Below are positions 1 through 8,503 of a DNA stretch of 64,000 bases, piece after piece. The notes beneath the pieces were generated by a model, which saw only the letters and a list, made by a program, of their open reading frames with translations, was not told where the DNA came from and made no database searches. Location: the NCBI GenBank assembly GCA_031296935.1, contig JAVDPD010000005.1, positions 208,500-272,499 on the forward strand. Reading direction: 5' to 3'. A program made the position numbers and the translations under genes. Every line of letters begins with the position of its first letter. The stretch's first letter is position 1. The stretch comes from Cerasicoccus maritimus (GTDB lineage: Bacteria; Verrucomicrobiota; Verrucomicrobiia; Opitutales; Cerasicoccaceae).

Positions 1-731
1 ACGGGCAGATCCGCGCCGTGCTGTTCGACGGCGTGATGACCTCGTATCCGTTCGCCGTTTGGGGCGGGCGCGTGCAGGGAATTGTGGACGACGAGCACAC
101 CTTCCGCCTCGGCCTCTTCCAACTGACTCAGGAAATGTGGGATCCTAGCAACCACGGCATCGACTTCAGCATCGATAGCGGCGATGGCGTTTCGATCTTC
201 GCGCAATACGACTGGACGCCCGAGCTCGACGGCAAGCCGTTCCGTTTGTTCGCCGGCCTCAACCAGACCTTTGCTTTCGACATGCCGCAGTTTGGCAGCA
301 CGAATACGACGGACGAATTTACCCGCTTTTATGGCGGCGTGGATTACCAGGTCTATCGCGAATCGCCGGACCGCGACGAGGGGCTGACGCTGTTCCTGAC
401 CTTTGCCTACACCGACCAGGAAGATGTGGCGATCATGCCGATCCAGTCCAGCTTCGGCGCGCACTACAAGGGCCTGCTGCCGAATCGTCCCGACGACCGC
501 CTCGTGACGTTCTTCACCTATGGTCAGTTCAGTGACGACTACTCGGATTCGCTTGTCTCCGCCGGGGGCAGCAGCGTGGACAACGAGATGGTGCTCGAAG
601 TCGGCTACCGCATCGCGGTGACTGACTCGGCCTACATTCAGCCTGACTTGCAATACGTCATCAACCCGGGCGGCACGGGCAACATCAGCAATGCGACGGT
701 GCTGGGCATCCAGTTTGGCGCGAGTTTCTAA
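1..731 (+). CDS. OprB-type carbohydrate porin, C-terminal part (5' end outside window)
   Basis: The reading frame is open from the first bases of the window, so the gene begins upstream; what is visible is about 240 C-terminal residues. The sequence alternates polar and hydrophobic residues as in outer-membrane beta-strands. It has the ending typical of OprB-family porins: a strand reading YIQPDLQYVINPGG, then a last strand ending in phenylalanine (GIQFGASF), the signature recognised by the BAM machinery. OprB porins let mono- and oligosaccharides diffuse across the outer membrane, which suits the glycan-degrading gene content here. A good terminator lies 208 bases downstream. The family call is fairly secure; the substrate is unknown. 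Confidence 0.8.
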   Translation, partial: GQIRAVLFDGVMTSYPFAVWGGRVQGIVDDEHTFRLGLFQLTQEMWDPSNHGIDFSIDSGDGVSIFAQYDWTPELDGKPFRLFAGLNQTFAFDMPQFGSTNTTDEFTRFYGGVDYQVYRESPDRDEGLTLFLTFAYTDQEDVAIMPIQSSFGAHYKGLLPNRPDDRLVTFFTYGQFSDDYSDSLVSAGGSSVDNEMVLEVGYRIAVTDSAYIQPDLQYVINPGGTGNISNATVLGIQFGASF

Positions 732-893
732 GAGGGCGTCTAAAAAGTCTGATCGAGTCGGCGAGATGTATTCGAGAGGAAAAATTTCGGCTTCTGAAGC
801 GAGGCGAAACCAGTTTCGTCGAGGTGAAGAAACGGAATTTTGACCTCGAAGACGCCCTCCGGCGAAGGTCAATTGAGTTTTTAGACGTCCTCT
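731..893. repeat. Dispersed repeat R1, copy A, with short terminal inverted repeats
   Basis: The element begins on the last base of the porin stop codon with agagggcgtctaaaaa and ends at 878-893 with the near-perfect inverse, tttttagacgtcctct (one mismatch). The inner part at 820-893 recurs, in opposite orientation, at 6710-6790 and 7081-7165. It is MITE/REP-like and carries no transposase. It fills most of the 343-base gap before the ABC-F gene; the rest holds a terminator and nothing else I can recognise. Confidence 0.75.
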
Positions 894-938
894 AAGTTTC
901 ATTTCCGGAGTTATCCAATGGGTGGATAATGCCACTGG

Positions 939-968
939 CCCGCATTGATTCGTCAATGCGGGTCTTTT
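939..968 (+). terminator. Rho-independent terminator after the porin
   Basis: A perfect 10-bp stem (cccgcattga / tcaatgcggg) with a ttcg tetraloop is followed by tctttt. It would end transcription from the porin before the ABC-F gene. Confidence 0.85.
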
Positions 969-1074
969 AGTAGCCGAAATTGCGAGGAGCTGGCGGCGGA
1001 AATTACTTAATTCTACGCTGGCCAGAGCGTGGAAAGCTGACAGTCTGCTTGCTCCAAAACGTAAAGCAGCAGCC

Positions 1075-2703
1075 ATGATTGTCCTCAACGATCTCAAACT
1101 CGCATACGGCGAGAAAGTCATTTTCAACGAAGTTAACGCCACTATCGGAACCCGCGACCGCATTGCCCTGGTCGGGGTGAATGGCTCGGGCAAATCCACC
1201 TTTATCAAGGTGCTCCTTGGTCAGACGGAATTCGACGGCGGCCAGATCGAAAAGCCCGGTTACGTGTCCCTCGGCTACCTGCCGCAGGACGGCATTGAGG
1301 CCAAGGGCAAGACGCTTTACGAGGAAGTCGAAACGGCGTTTGCCGACGTGCTCAAGCTGCAGGATAAGATCAGCGAAGCCGAAGAGCAGATGTACACGAT
1401 GGACACCGAGGACCCGGCTTACTACGACCTGATCGACGCCATTGGCGAGTGGGAGCAACAGCTCGAAGAGGCCGAGCCAGCCAAGATGAAGTCCCAGATC
1501 GAGCGCGTGCTCCAAGGGCTTGGTTTTTCGATGGCCGACATGGCTCGCCAGACCGATGAGTTCTCCGGCGGTTGGCAAATGCGAATCGCGCTGGCCAAGC
1601 TATTGCTCAAAAAGCCGTCGCTCCTGCTGCTGGACGAACCGACTAACCACCTGGACATCATTTCGCAGAACTGGCTCGAAAAATACCTGATCGGCTACCA
1701 CGGCGCGCTGATGGTGATTTCGCACGACAAGGCGTTTTTGAACGCTGTTACGAACTACACCTACGAGCTCAAGTTCGGCAACCTGAACACCTACAAGGGC
1801 AATTACGATTTCTACATGGAGCAGTCCGCTCAGCGCCTTGCCACGCAGCGCAAGAAGGCGGACAACCAGAAGAAGGACATCGCCCGCCAGAAGGAATTCA
1901 TCAACCGCTTCCGCTCCAACCAAAAGAAGGCGAGCATGGTGCAAAGCCGCCTGAAGCAGCTCGACAAGATTGAGCGCGTCGAAGTCGAGCGCGAGGAGAA
2001 GAAGATGTTCTTCCGCTTCCCTGAGCCGCCGGCCGCGAGCCAAAAGGTGGTCGAGATCCACGACATCTTTAAGTCCTACGGCGACATCAAAGTCTTCAAG
2101 GGCCTGAGCCTTCGTATCGACCGCGGCGACCGCATTGCAGTGGTCGGCGTGAACGGTGCCGGTAAGTCCACCCTGGCGCGTATTCTTGCCGGCGTAGAGC
2201 CGATTGAATCCGGCGAAATCGATCGCGGCGTGAACACCGTCACCGGTTACTTCGCGCAGCAACAGGCCGAGGAACTCGACCCGAAAAACACCGTGCAGGA
2301 AGAAGTCGAAAAATCGATCGATCACGCGACGAACCCGGACGCGAATCCGCGTGCGGCGCTCGGCGCGATGCTCTTCAGCGGGCAGGCACAGCAGAAGTCA
2401 ATTAGCGTGCTTTCCGGTGGTGAGCGCAACCGTGTGGCCCTCGCCAAGATGCTCATGAAGCCTGCGAATTTCATCATTCTTGACGAGCCGACTAACCACT
2501 TGGACATCCGCAGTAAGGAAGTGCTCCAGGACGCGATTAAGCTCTTCCCGGGAACGATGATCCTCGTGAGCCACGACCGTGACTTCCTCGACCCCGTAGT
2601 GACCAAGGTGCTGGAAATCAGCCCCAAGGGCAGTCGTTTGCTGACCTGTAACGTCAGCGAGTACATCGAGCGCATCGAGGCCGAAGCCGAAGAAAACGGC
2701 TAG
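1075..2703 (+). CDS. ABC-F family ATP-binding protein
   Basis: A 542-residue soluble protein made of two ABC ATPase cassettes with no membrane segments, the layout of ABC-F translation factors (EttA, Uup, YbiT and relatives) that act in the ribosomal E site. Cassette 1 has Walker A GVNGSGKST near residue 35, signature FSGGW near 163 and Walker B LLLLDEPTNHLD near 184. A charged, Lys/Arg-rich linker of about 80 residues follows (roughly 235-320). Cassette 2 has GVNGAGKST near 358, LSGGE near 445 and ILDEPTNHLD near 465. The length is normal for the family. The ATG at 1075 has no strong ribosome-binding site. Which ABC-F subgroup it belongs to cannot be decided by eye. Confidence 0.93.
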   Translation: MIVLNDLKLAYGEKVIFNEVNATIGTRDRIALVGVNGSGKSTFIKVLLGQTEFDGGQIEKPGYVSLGYLPQDGIEAKGKTLYEEVETAFADVLKLQDKISEAEEQMYTMDTEDPAYYDLIDAIGEWEQQLEEAEPAKMKSQIERVLQGLGFSMADMARQTDEFSGGWQMRIALAKLLLKKPSLLLLDEPTNHLDIISQNWLEKYLIGYHGALMVISHDKAFLNAVTNYTYELKFGNLNTYKGNYDFYMEQSAQRLATQRKKADNQKKDIARQKEFINRFRSNQKKASMVQSRLKQLDKIERVEVEREEKKMFFRFPEPPAASQKVVEIHDIFKSYGDIKVFKGLSLRIDRGDRIAVVGVNGAGKSTLARILAGVEPIESGEIDRGVNTVTGYFAQQQAEELDPKNTVQEEVEKSIDHATNPDANPRAALGAMLFSGQAQQKSISVLSGGERNRVALAKMLMKPANFIILDEPTNHLDIRSKEVLQDAIKLFPGTMILVSHDRDFLDPVVTKVLEISPKGSRLLTCNVSEYIERIEAEAEENG

Positions 2704-2742
2704 GCCCGCGACCGTTTTAATCGACGGCATTTGCTGACTAAA

Positions 2743-2774
2743 CGGCGCTTGGGCTCGACCAGCCACAAGCGCCG
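2743..2774. terminator. Hairpin between convergent genes
   Basis: A 9-bp stem (cggcgcttg / caagcgccg) with an inner ggct/agcc pairing lies between the convergent ABC-F gene and the MORN-like gene. T-runs are weak on both sides, so it may be a bidirectional but inefficient terminator. Confidence 0.5.
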
Positions 2775-2781
2775 CTACGCA

Positions 2782-3768
2782 TTAATTTTGGCAACAGTCT
2801 TCGCCGCCGGAGCAACCGCCGCATTCGCCACCGCCACAACCACCGCCGCAGCATTCGCGGAGCACGCGCTGGCGCTCGAATGACTGGAAGTTGTGCGTGT
2901 CGATGTCGAAGCGATGCACTTCCTTGGCCGTGATGGTGATCTCTGTTTCGCTAAAATCGATCTGCATCGGCACGGTGCGCATTTGCTCGATGTCGATCAG
3001 GCTGGCTGCTTCGTAGGGCTCGATGTTGGTGTAGGTTTCGCCTTCTTCGGACGCTACGCAGATGCCGGTGTGGACCGTTTTCAGCGAGAGCAGGGCGCCC
3101 TCCGGGCTGAACTGCACAGAATTCTGATCCGCGTTCATGCCGAGCATTTCCGGGTCGGAGGCTTGAATGATGCCAATGGGCGTAATGAGCTCCGCCATGC
3201 CCGAGGGCTCGACCGAGCGCACAGCGCCGTTTTCGTAGAGAGAGAAGCCCGTGCGGACATTCATCGGGCCAACCGGCGTTTCGATACGGATGCGTTCGCC
3301 CGGCCAGAGGGTCAGGGATTTCAGCGCGCCGCTCGGATAGAAGTTCAGGCTGATGATTTTTGCGCTAAACTTGCCCACCGGCAGATCAAAATCGAGCACT
3401 TCGGCGAGCTGGCCTTCCTGCTGCTCCGACCAAAAGCCATCGATCTGCCCATTGAGCGGGAACAGGCGGTTGATCTTGCCGTCTTCGAAAAAGGTGACGA
3501 ACTCCGCTTTAAATTCGCCCATCGGCGTTTGCAGCGGCATGGCTTGATCGAGCGCGGCGCTCTTGAGTTGGCCGCTTGGATAAAAGCTCAGCGAGCTGCG
3601 GTGCTTCTTCTGGCGTTCGCCAAACTCCGCCTCACGGTATTTGGGGATGATTTCGCCGACTGGAGTCTGAATGCGGTTCTCTTTGTTCAAGATGCACGAC
3701 TTGGGGCTACCGTCCGGGTAGCTCAGGGAATTGACCACTCCCGAAAGTTCTCCATATGTTGATTCCAT
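2782..3768 (-). CDS. MORN-like repeat protein with Cys/Gly-rich C-terminal tail
   Basis: A soluble protein of about 328 residues with no signal peptide. It contains repeated units of the form FYPSGxLKSxxL...TPVG (around YPSGQLKS, YPSGALKS, YENGAVRS, SPEGALLS), which resemble MORN/YwqK-type beta-hairpin repeats. The last 20 residues are almost only Cys and Gly (CCGGGCGGGECGG and onward, about seven cysteines), a likely metal-binding tail. The start is ambiguous: an in-frame ATG also lies at 3777, and a longer form begins at 3810. I prefer 3768 because AAGG lies just upstream, though the spacing is short. The gene is monocistronic and convergent with the ABC-F gene. The function is unknown. Confidence 0.75.
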   Translation of the reverse strand: MESTYGELSGVVNSLSYPDGSPKSCILNKENRIQTPVGEIIPKYREAEFGERQKKHRSSLSFYPSGQLKSAALDQAMPLQTPMGEFKAEFVTFFEDGKINRLFPLNGQIDGFWSEQQEGQLAEVLDFDLPVGKFSAKIISLNFYPSGALKSLTLWPGERIRIETPVGPMNVRTGFSLYENGAVRSVEPSGMAELITPIGIIQASDPEMLGMNADQNSVQFSPEGALLSLKTVHTGICVASEEGETYTNIEPYEAASLIDIEQMRTVPMQIDFSETEITITAKEVHRFDIDTHNFQSFERQRVLRECCGGGCGGGECGGCSGGEDCCQN

Positions 3769-4039
3769 TACCTTCATAGCGCGTGTGATGCTGCATAAAC
3801 CACACCGCATTCGTGCCGAAGTCCGATTGTAATGGCGTTATTAATGCCGCTGTGCGCCTTTAGTAGAGGGGCTTTCGCGTGATGATGCGCGCAAATACTG
3901 ACTGACCGCCAGCGCATGATCTACGTTCATGCAATGTGTGGAATCTGGCAGTGTTTGGGTGCGCTAATTCATGATATGATTAAGGGCAATATGCTTCATA
4001 TACACTTGTCTTTGTCGGGCCGTCCATTATTCTTAAATC

Positions 4040-6700
4040 ATGCTAAAGCACGGGGAAGATTATGTTTCGATAGTAAGAATATTACTCCTGGTTGATCGGA
4101 CTTCAGAGCGCAGCGGGATACAGCGAGCGTTGCTGGAATTTGAGCCTTCTCTGATTGAGATTGAGGTGGCAGAAACATTGGCTGATGCGCTCAGGACCAT
4201 TGAGCATGATTCATCTGATGTTGTCGTGCTAGACTTCGACCTCTGGAAACTTGCCAGCCAGGCAGACCGGGAAGCCCTGACGCCGTTGCAGATTCCCATT
4301 GTCATACTGGTTGAGCCTGGGGAAGCGGAAGCGGCAATGCGCGCCATCGGCAGCGAGAAGCGAGCCTACCTGAGCAAAGGCGCATACAGTGAGGCGCAAT
4401 TGAGGTCTGAGATTCAGCGGGCAATGGCTTATCAGTGCCAGTCTGAAAGCGACGAAGCCGAGGTTACGGATGAAGGGGGGCAGCCGCTAGGTAGCCTGGA
4501 GAATCTTATTTGCCAGCTTTTTAAGTCATTTACGGATGGCGTGGTGATTCTCGATCAAAAGAACACCGTGCTTTGCGCGAATCCCAAATTCCAAACGATG
4601 CTGGGGATCTCTTTGGCGGATCTCGTGGGCAAACGCGCGCCGCAGGGAATCGTCCGCAATAGCGACCAGGAGATCCAAATCCAGCGCCAGGATGGGTCGA
4701 GATGCCACTTGGAAGTTTTTTCGTCTGAAATTAAATGGAATAGGGCGCCAGCTTATTTGGTAACCTTGCGCGATATTACACAGAGTAAGCACAACAACCT
4801 GGAACTACGGCTATTCCGCACACTTATTGACCACTCTTCTGACGCGTTGGAAATACTCGATGAAGATGGCCACTTCCTCGACATGAATAAGACCGGACTG
4901 GAACGGCTGGGCTATACATTGGAGGAAATCAGGAATCTGCGCATTCATGATGTTGAAGAGTCCCTCACCGACGATGAGTGGCGTCAGCGGATGCATGATT
5001 TGAAGAGCGCCTATCGGCGAGGGCTGTTTCGGACGCTGACTGAAGTCCACGTCAAGAAATCGGGCGAGGCATTTCCGGTTGAAGTGAGCGTGAGCTACGT
5101 TGATCTGGATCAACCCTATCTGGTCGCAGTCGTGCGTGATATCACCGAGCGTAAAAAAAATGAGGTCTTGCTCAAAAGAGACGCCGAAATTCTTTCCCGG
5201 CTGCACTCCGCGATCGTCGTCTGCAATCCCGACCATGAGATCATTTATTGGAACGAAGTGACCTTGAGCCTATTTAATCGCACAGCCAAAGAAATCATGT
5301 CCCTGCAGCTCATGGATTTAGTCTCCCGGGATGGGGCCAGTCAGATCCAGGACTGTTTCCGCCAGATTGCACTGGGCAAGAATGCGGAATCGCAATTTGA
5401 GCTGAAAATCAAGGGACAACACATCTGGCTGGGCGTGCATGCCTATTCGTATGAAGATGATGGCGTGGGGAAATGCAGCAGCATCTTTGTTTTTACTGAC
5501 CTAACTAAGCACAAAGACTTGGAGCAGCAGCTCATGCAGGCGCAGAAAATGGAAGCCATTGGGACACTGGCCGGAGGGATCGCCCATGACTTTAATAACA
5601 TCATGGGCGCGATTCGCGGCTTCTCTGAGTTGGCGTTGCGGCGCGCCGGTGATCAAGCCAGCCGAGACTATTTGGAGCGGGTTGTTTCATCCTCCGAGCG
5701 GGCGACCAGTTTGATTGATAAAATCCTCACTTTCTCGCGTAAGCATACGGACGTGCGCTACCGCATACAGCCTGCGGAAATGGTTCGGGAAAGCACGGAT
5801 TTACTCCGGGCAACCATTCCCACCACGATCAACGTCCAGCTGGATATACAGGATACTCGCTCGCAAATCGAAATCTGTCCGGACCACATTCAGCAGATTA
5901 TCCTCAATCTCGGGACGAATGCGTTTCATGCGCTTGAAGAGCGCTTAGGGACTTTATCCGTCGAGCTAAAGAAGGTGGATCTTACTTTGGAAGAGGTGTC
6001 TCTGCCGATGAATATACCGCCTGGCGCCTACCTGTGCCTTTCAGTGAGCGACACCGGTGCGGGCATTCCGCCAAGCGTCAAAGAGCGTATCTTTGAGCCA
6101 TTTTTCACGACGAAAGAACAGGGCAAAGGCACCGGCCTTGGGCTGTCGACCGTTCATGGCATCGTGCAGCAAAGTCATGGCGCGATCAAAGTGGAGAGCG
6201 AGGTCGGCGTCGGGACGACATTCTCCTGCTTTTTCCCCATCGTCGATTGTGGGGGGGCAGAAATGAAGAGCGCCCCTATGCTCGATTTGCCCGGCCAGGG
6301 CGAGCGCGTTTTATTGGTCGACGATGAGATGACGCTGCTCCTGCTCGGTCGCGAAATGCTCTCAGACTTGGGGTATGAGGTCGAGTTGTGCTCCGATTCG
6401 ATTGAGGCGCTCAGCGTGGTCATGAATGCGGCGAATCCCTTTGACTTGATCATCACCGATCAGACCATGCCTCGCATGACGGGGCTTGAGCTGGCGAAAG
6501 AGATTCACATTCGATTGCCGCAGCAAAAGATCATCATTGCGACTGGCTACTCAAGCACTTTGACTCTTGAGAAAGCCAGGGAGGCCGGCGTTAGCGTGAT
6601 CATCAAGAAGCCGCAGTCGATATCTCAACTCAGTCAAGTGTTGCGCGATGTTCTCCAAGGGGAAATCACCGAACCGCGTTTCTACCCGCATATTGCATGA
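4040..6700 (+). CDS. Hybrid sensor histidine kinase (REC-PAS3-HisKA-HATPase-REC)
   Basis: An 886-residue cytoplasmic signalling protein without membrane segments. In order: an N-terminal receiver-like domain (about 12-135, VVLDFDLW acid patch); three PAS domains (about 150-250, 255-370 and 380-490); a dimerisation/phosphoacceptor helix with GIAHDFNNI, His516 as phosphorylation site; and an HATPase_c domain with DTGAGIPP and GKGTGLGLS boxes. A C-terminal receiver (about 752-875) has Asp807 in LIITDQTMP. The layout suits a phosphorelay sensing a soluble ligand or redox state through PAS. No separate response regulator or target gene is adjacent. The ATG at 4040 has no clear ribosome-binding site. 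Confidence 0.92.
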   Translation: MLKHGEDYVSIVRILLLVDRTSERSGIQRALLEFEPSLIEIEVAETLADALRTIEHDSSDVVVLDFDLWKLASQADREALTPLQIPIVILVEPGEAEAAMRAIGSEKRAYLSKGAYSEAQLRSEIQRAMAYQCQSESDEAEVTDEGGQPLGSLENLICQLFKSFTDGVVILDQKNTVLCANPKFQTMLGISLADLVGKRAPQGIVRNSDQEIQIQRQDGSRCHLEVFSSEIKWNRAPAYLVTLRDITQSKHNNLELRLFRTLIDHSSDALEILDEDGHFLDMNKTGLERLGYTLEEIRNLRIHDVEESLTDDEWRQRMHDLKSAYRRGLFRTLTEVHVKKSGEAFPVEVSVSYVDLDQPYLVAVVRDITERKKNEVLLKRDAEILSRLHSAIVVCNPDHEIIYWNEVTLSLFNRTAKEIMSLQLMDLVSRDGASQIQDCFRQIALGKNAESQFELKIKGQHIWLGVHAYSYEDDGVGKCSSIFVFTDLTKHKDLEQQLMQAQKMEAIGTLAGGIAHDFNNIMGAIRGFSELALRRAGDQASRDYLERVVSSSERATSLIDKILTFSRKHTDVRYRIQPAEMVRESTDLLRATIPTTINVQLDIQDTRSQIEICPDHIQQIILNLGTNAFHALEERLGTLSVELKKVDLTLEEVSLPMNIPPGAYLCLSVSDTGAGIPPSVKERIFEPFFTTKEQGKGTGLGLSTVHGIVQQSHGAIKVESEVGVGTTFSCFFPIVDCGGAEMKSAPMLDLPGQGERVLLVDDEMTLLLLGREMLSDLGYEVELCSDSIEALSVVMNAANPFDLIITDQTMPRMTGLELAKEIHIRLPQQKIIIATGYSSTLTLEKAREAGVSVIIKKPQSISQLSQVLRDVLQGEITEPRFYPHIA

Positions 6701-6709
6701 ACTGGCCTA

Positions 6710-6790
6710 AGAGGGCGTCTAAAAACTCAATTGGTCTTCGCCGGAGAGCGTCTTCGGGGCCAAAATATCATTTCTTCATCTCGACGAAAT
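6710..6790. repeat. Dispersed repeat R1, copy B
   Basis: Starts 10 bases after the kinase stop codon with agagggcgtctaaaaactc. It matches copy C at 7081 closely and the reverse complement of copy A. Like the other copies it lies directly against a gene 3' end. Confidence 0.75.
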
Positions 6791-6827
6791 AAGGCTCGAA
6801 CCGGGTGTCTTTCCCTACTAGCGACGT

Positions 6828-7046
6828 TGGCTTTTTCGCAAAACCCACACCAGTGTTCTCAAAAAGAACCGCTGCTGTACTGAAGCAACAACAGTGGCTG
6901 TACTTGGTCGACAATCGATGCTGTACTGGGGAAAGAACCGAGCGGTTCTTTTCGAGTTTCCTACGTAGGCTTTTGGGAAACAACCGTATAGGCTTTTGCG
7001 AGTTTCCTACGTAGGTTTTTTCAAGTTTCCTACGTAGGCTTTTTCG
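6828..7046. repeat. Tandem array of ~23-bp units with palindromic core
   Basis: About nine to ten imperfect units. One half is marked by gctgtac at 6874, 6897 and 6920, exactly 23 bases apart. The other half is marked by agtttcctacgtaggc or variants at 6955, 6978, 7001 and 7024, again exactly 23 apart, each centred on the palindrome cctacgtagg. Units at 6828 and 6943 are offset by one base. The array lies between R1 copies B and C and has no spacers, so it is not a CRISPR. The 494-base gap from 6701 to 7194 holds only these repeats. Confidence 0.8.
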
Positions 7047-7080
7047 GGGTGTGACGCTCGGGCACAAAAAACGCTCTCTT

Positions 7081-7165
7081 AGAGGGCGTCTAAAAACTCA
7101 ATTAACCTTCGTTGGAGAGCGTCTTCGTGGTCGAAATTCCATTTCTTCACCTCGACGAAACTGGA
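7081..7165. repeat. Dispersed repeat R1, copy C
   Basis: Begins agagggcgtctaaaaactc and runs to ctcgacgaaact. It has the same orientation as copy B and lies 30 bases downstream of the stop codon of the minus-strand TPR gene. The preceding acgctctctt (7071-7080) may be a degenerate opposite end of copy B. Confidence 0.75.
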
Positions 7166-7194
7166 GGAGCAGTTCTCTATAACGGAGTGCGCGC

Positions 7195-8436
7195 TCACTC
7201 CTGATCGCGGAGGTGGTTGATGCGGAAGGCCACCAGGATCATCGCCAGAAAACTCATGGAAACGAAGGTGCGCGCTTCTGGCATGCCCAGGTAATAACCC
7301 ACCGTGAAAAACGCACTCAGCGCACACACGGCGAGGACGCTGATCCAGGCTTTGCGGCGGCTTTGTGCGAATTGCAGCTCGTAAATATCGGACACAATGC
7401 CTGCGGCCAGCGCGGCGGCCAAAGAGTGCGTCACAAACAGATAATCGCCGGTCAGCAGGCGTGCGACCGCAAAGCCGGCTATGCCAACCAGAAACCAACT
7501 TGACCAAAATACGCCGCGCTTTTCCAAGTCACTCAGCGCAATACGGGTCGAGGCATCGCAGTAGATCACGAGGTTGAAGATGGCGTCCTTGGCCAGCAGC
7601 AGAATGAGGAATACCGTGATCGAGAAATCCGCGAGGATGTAAACCGTCGATGAGTTGGTGAGTTTGCCCAGGAGCAGGGGGATCTCGTCGCCAAAGAAAA
7701 TGAAGCCGCCGAGAAACGCGATTTGCCCCATGGTCGGCAGCTTGGCGTACCACAGCAGGAACCCGAACAGAATGCGGTAAACAAAGCTGCGGGCCTTGAA
7801 CGTTTGAAGCAGCCCCTGGCGCGCGCCTTCGTTGGTTGGGTCGATGCGGAGGGCCTCGGCAAAGTGTATGCTGGCCTGCTGATAGGAGCCGCCGAGGAGG
7901 CAGTTCCAGCCCTGGGTCAGGTGGGCGCCATCGTCGTCCGCGTCGGCCGCGAGGACCTGCTGCATGTCGGCTGCAGCGGCGTCTTTTTTATTCATGCGCG
8001 CGAGGATGGCGGCGCGCAACTGCAAGGCGCGGGTGCTTTGCGGATTGAGGGCGAGGGCGCGGTTGACGGACTCCAGAGCCTTGGGGCGTTGGCTAAGCTT
8101 GAGCTGAATGTAGCCCATGAGGATGAGGTTGTCCTCGTCGTCCGGATCGAGCTCGATGGCGGTCTCCAGCGCCTTGAGGGCGGCGCGGTGCTTGCCGGTC
8201 ACGTAGAGGGCCTCGGCGCGGATGTTGTGGAAGCGCGCGTCCATGGACTCCAGGGCCAGAGCGGCGTCGATGGTGGGCATGGCTTCCTTGCCGCGGTTTT
8301 GATTGAGCAGGCAGCGCGCAAGCCAATAGAAGGTCTCCGGGTTGTTGGGTTCGTTGACGACCCAGTCCCGCGCGATCTCCTCGGCCTCCTTGCTACGGCC
8401 CATCTGTAGTAGCTGCACTATGCGCACCAAATGCAT
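7195..8436 (-). CDS. TPR-repeat membrane protein
   Basis: A 413-residue protein. Residues 1-205 consist of about six tetratricopeptide repeats (for example ALKALETAIELDPDDEDNLI and ALESVNRALALNPQSTRALQ), a protein-protein interaction scaffold. After FKARSFVYRILFGFLLWY there are five or six hydrophobic segments that would anchor the protein in the inner membrane. The ATG at 8436 opens directly into the first repeat, so the TPR part should be cytoplasmic if the first segment runs inward to outward. It follows a coiled-coil protein gene on the same strand (67 bases apart), possibly an operon. The specific role is unknown. Confidence 0.8.
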   Translation of the reverse strand: MHLVRIVQLLQMGRSKEAEEIARDWVVNEPNNPETFYWLARCLLNQNRGKEAMPTIDAALALESMDARFHNIRAEALYVTGKHRAALKALETAIELDPDDEDNLILMGYIQLKLSQRPKALESVNRALALNPQSTRALQLRAAILARMNKKDAAAADMQQVLAADADDDGAHLTQGWNCLLGGSYQQASIHFAEALRIDPTNEGARQGLLQTFKARSFVYRILFGFLLWYAKLPTMGQIAFLGGFIFFGDEIPLLLGKLTNSSTVYILADFSITVFLILLLAKDAIFNLVIYCDASTRIALSDLEKRGVFWSSWFLVGIAGFAVARLLTGDYLFVTHSLAAALAAGIVSDIYELQFAQSRRKAWISVLAVCALSAFFTVGYYLGMPEARTFVSMSFLAMILVAFRINHLRDQE

Positions 8437-8503
8437 GCCGTGAAAAAAGACTTATGCGCGTGCGAGGCGACCATTAAATGGCTGAATCGTCGTCCTTCGT
8501 CCG

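Noticed and set aside
2893-3762. 289-residue frame antisense to the MORN-like gene
   Set aside because: The sense strand has a clear repeat pattern and Cys tail, while the antisense product is a Val/Asp/His-rich shadow typical of the opposite strand of G/C-rich genes.
6828-7046. CRISPR-like array
   Set aside because: Units of about 23 bases follow each other without spacers and vary in sequence; no cas genes are present. The same holds for the 21- and 22-bp arrays.
7079-7507. 142-residue minus-strand reading frame ending in the R1 repeat
   Set aside because: It overlaps the TPR gene in another frame, and its composition (Arg/His/Pro-rich) is that of a shadow frame.
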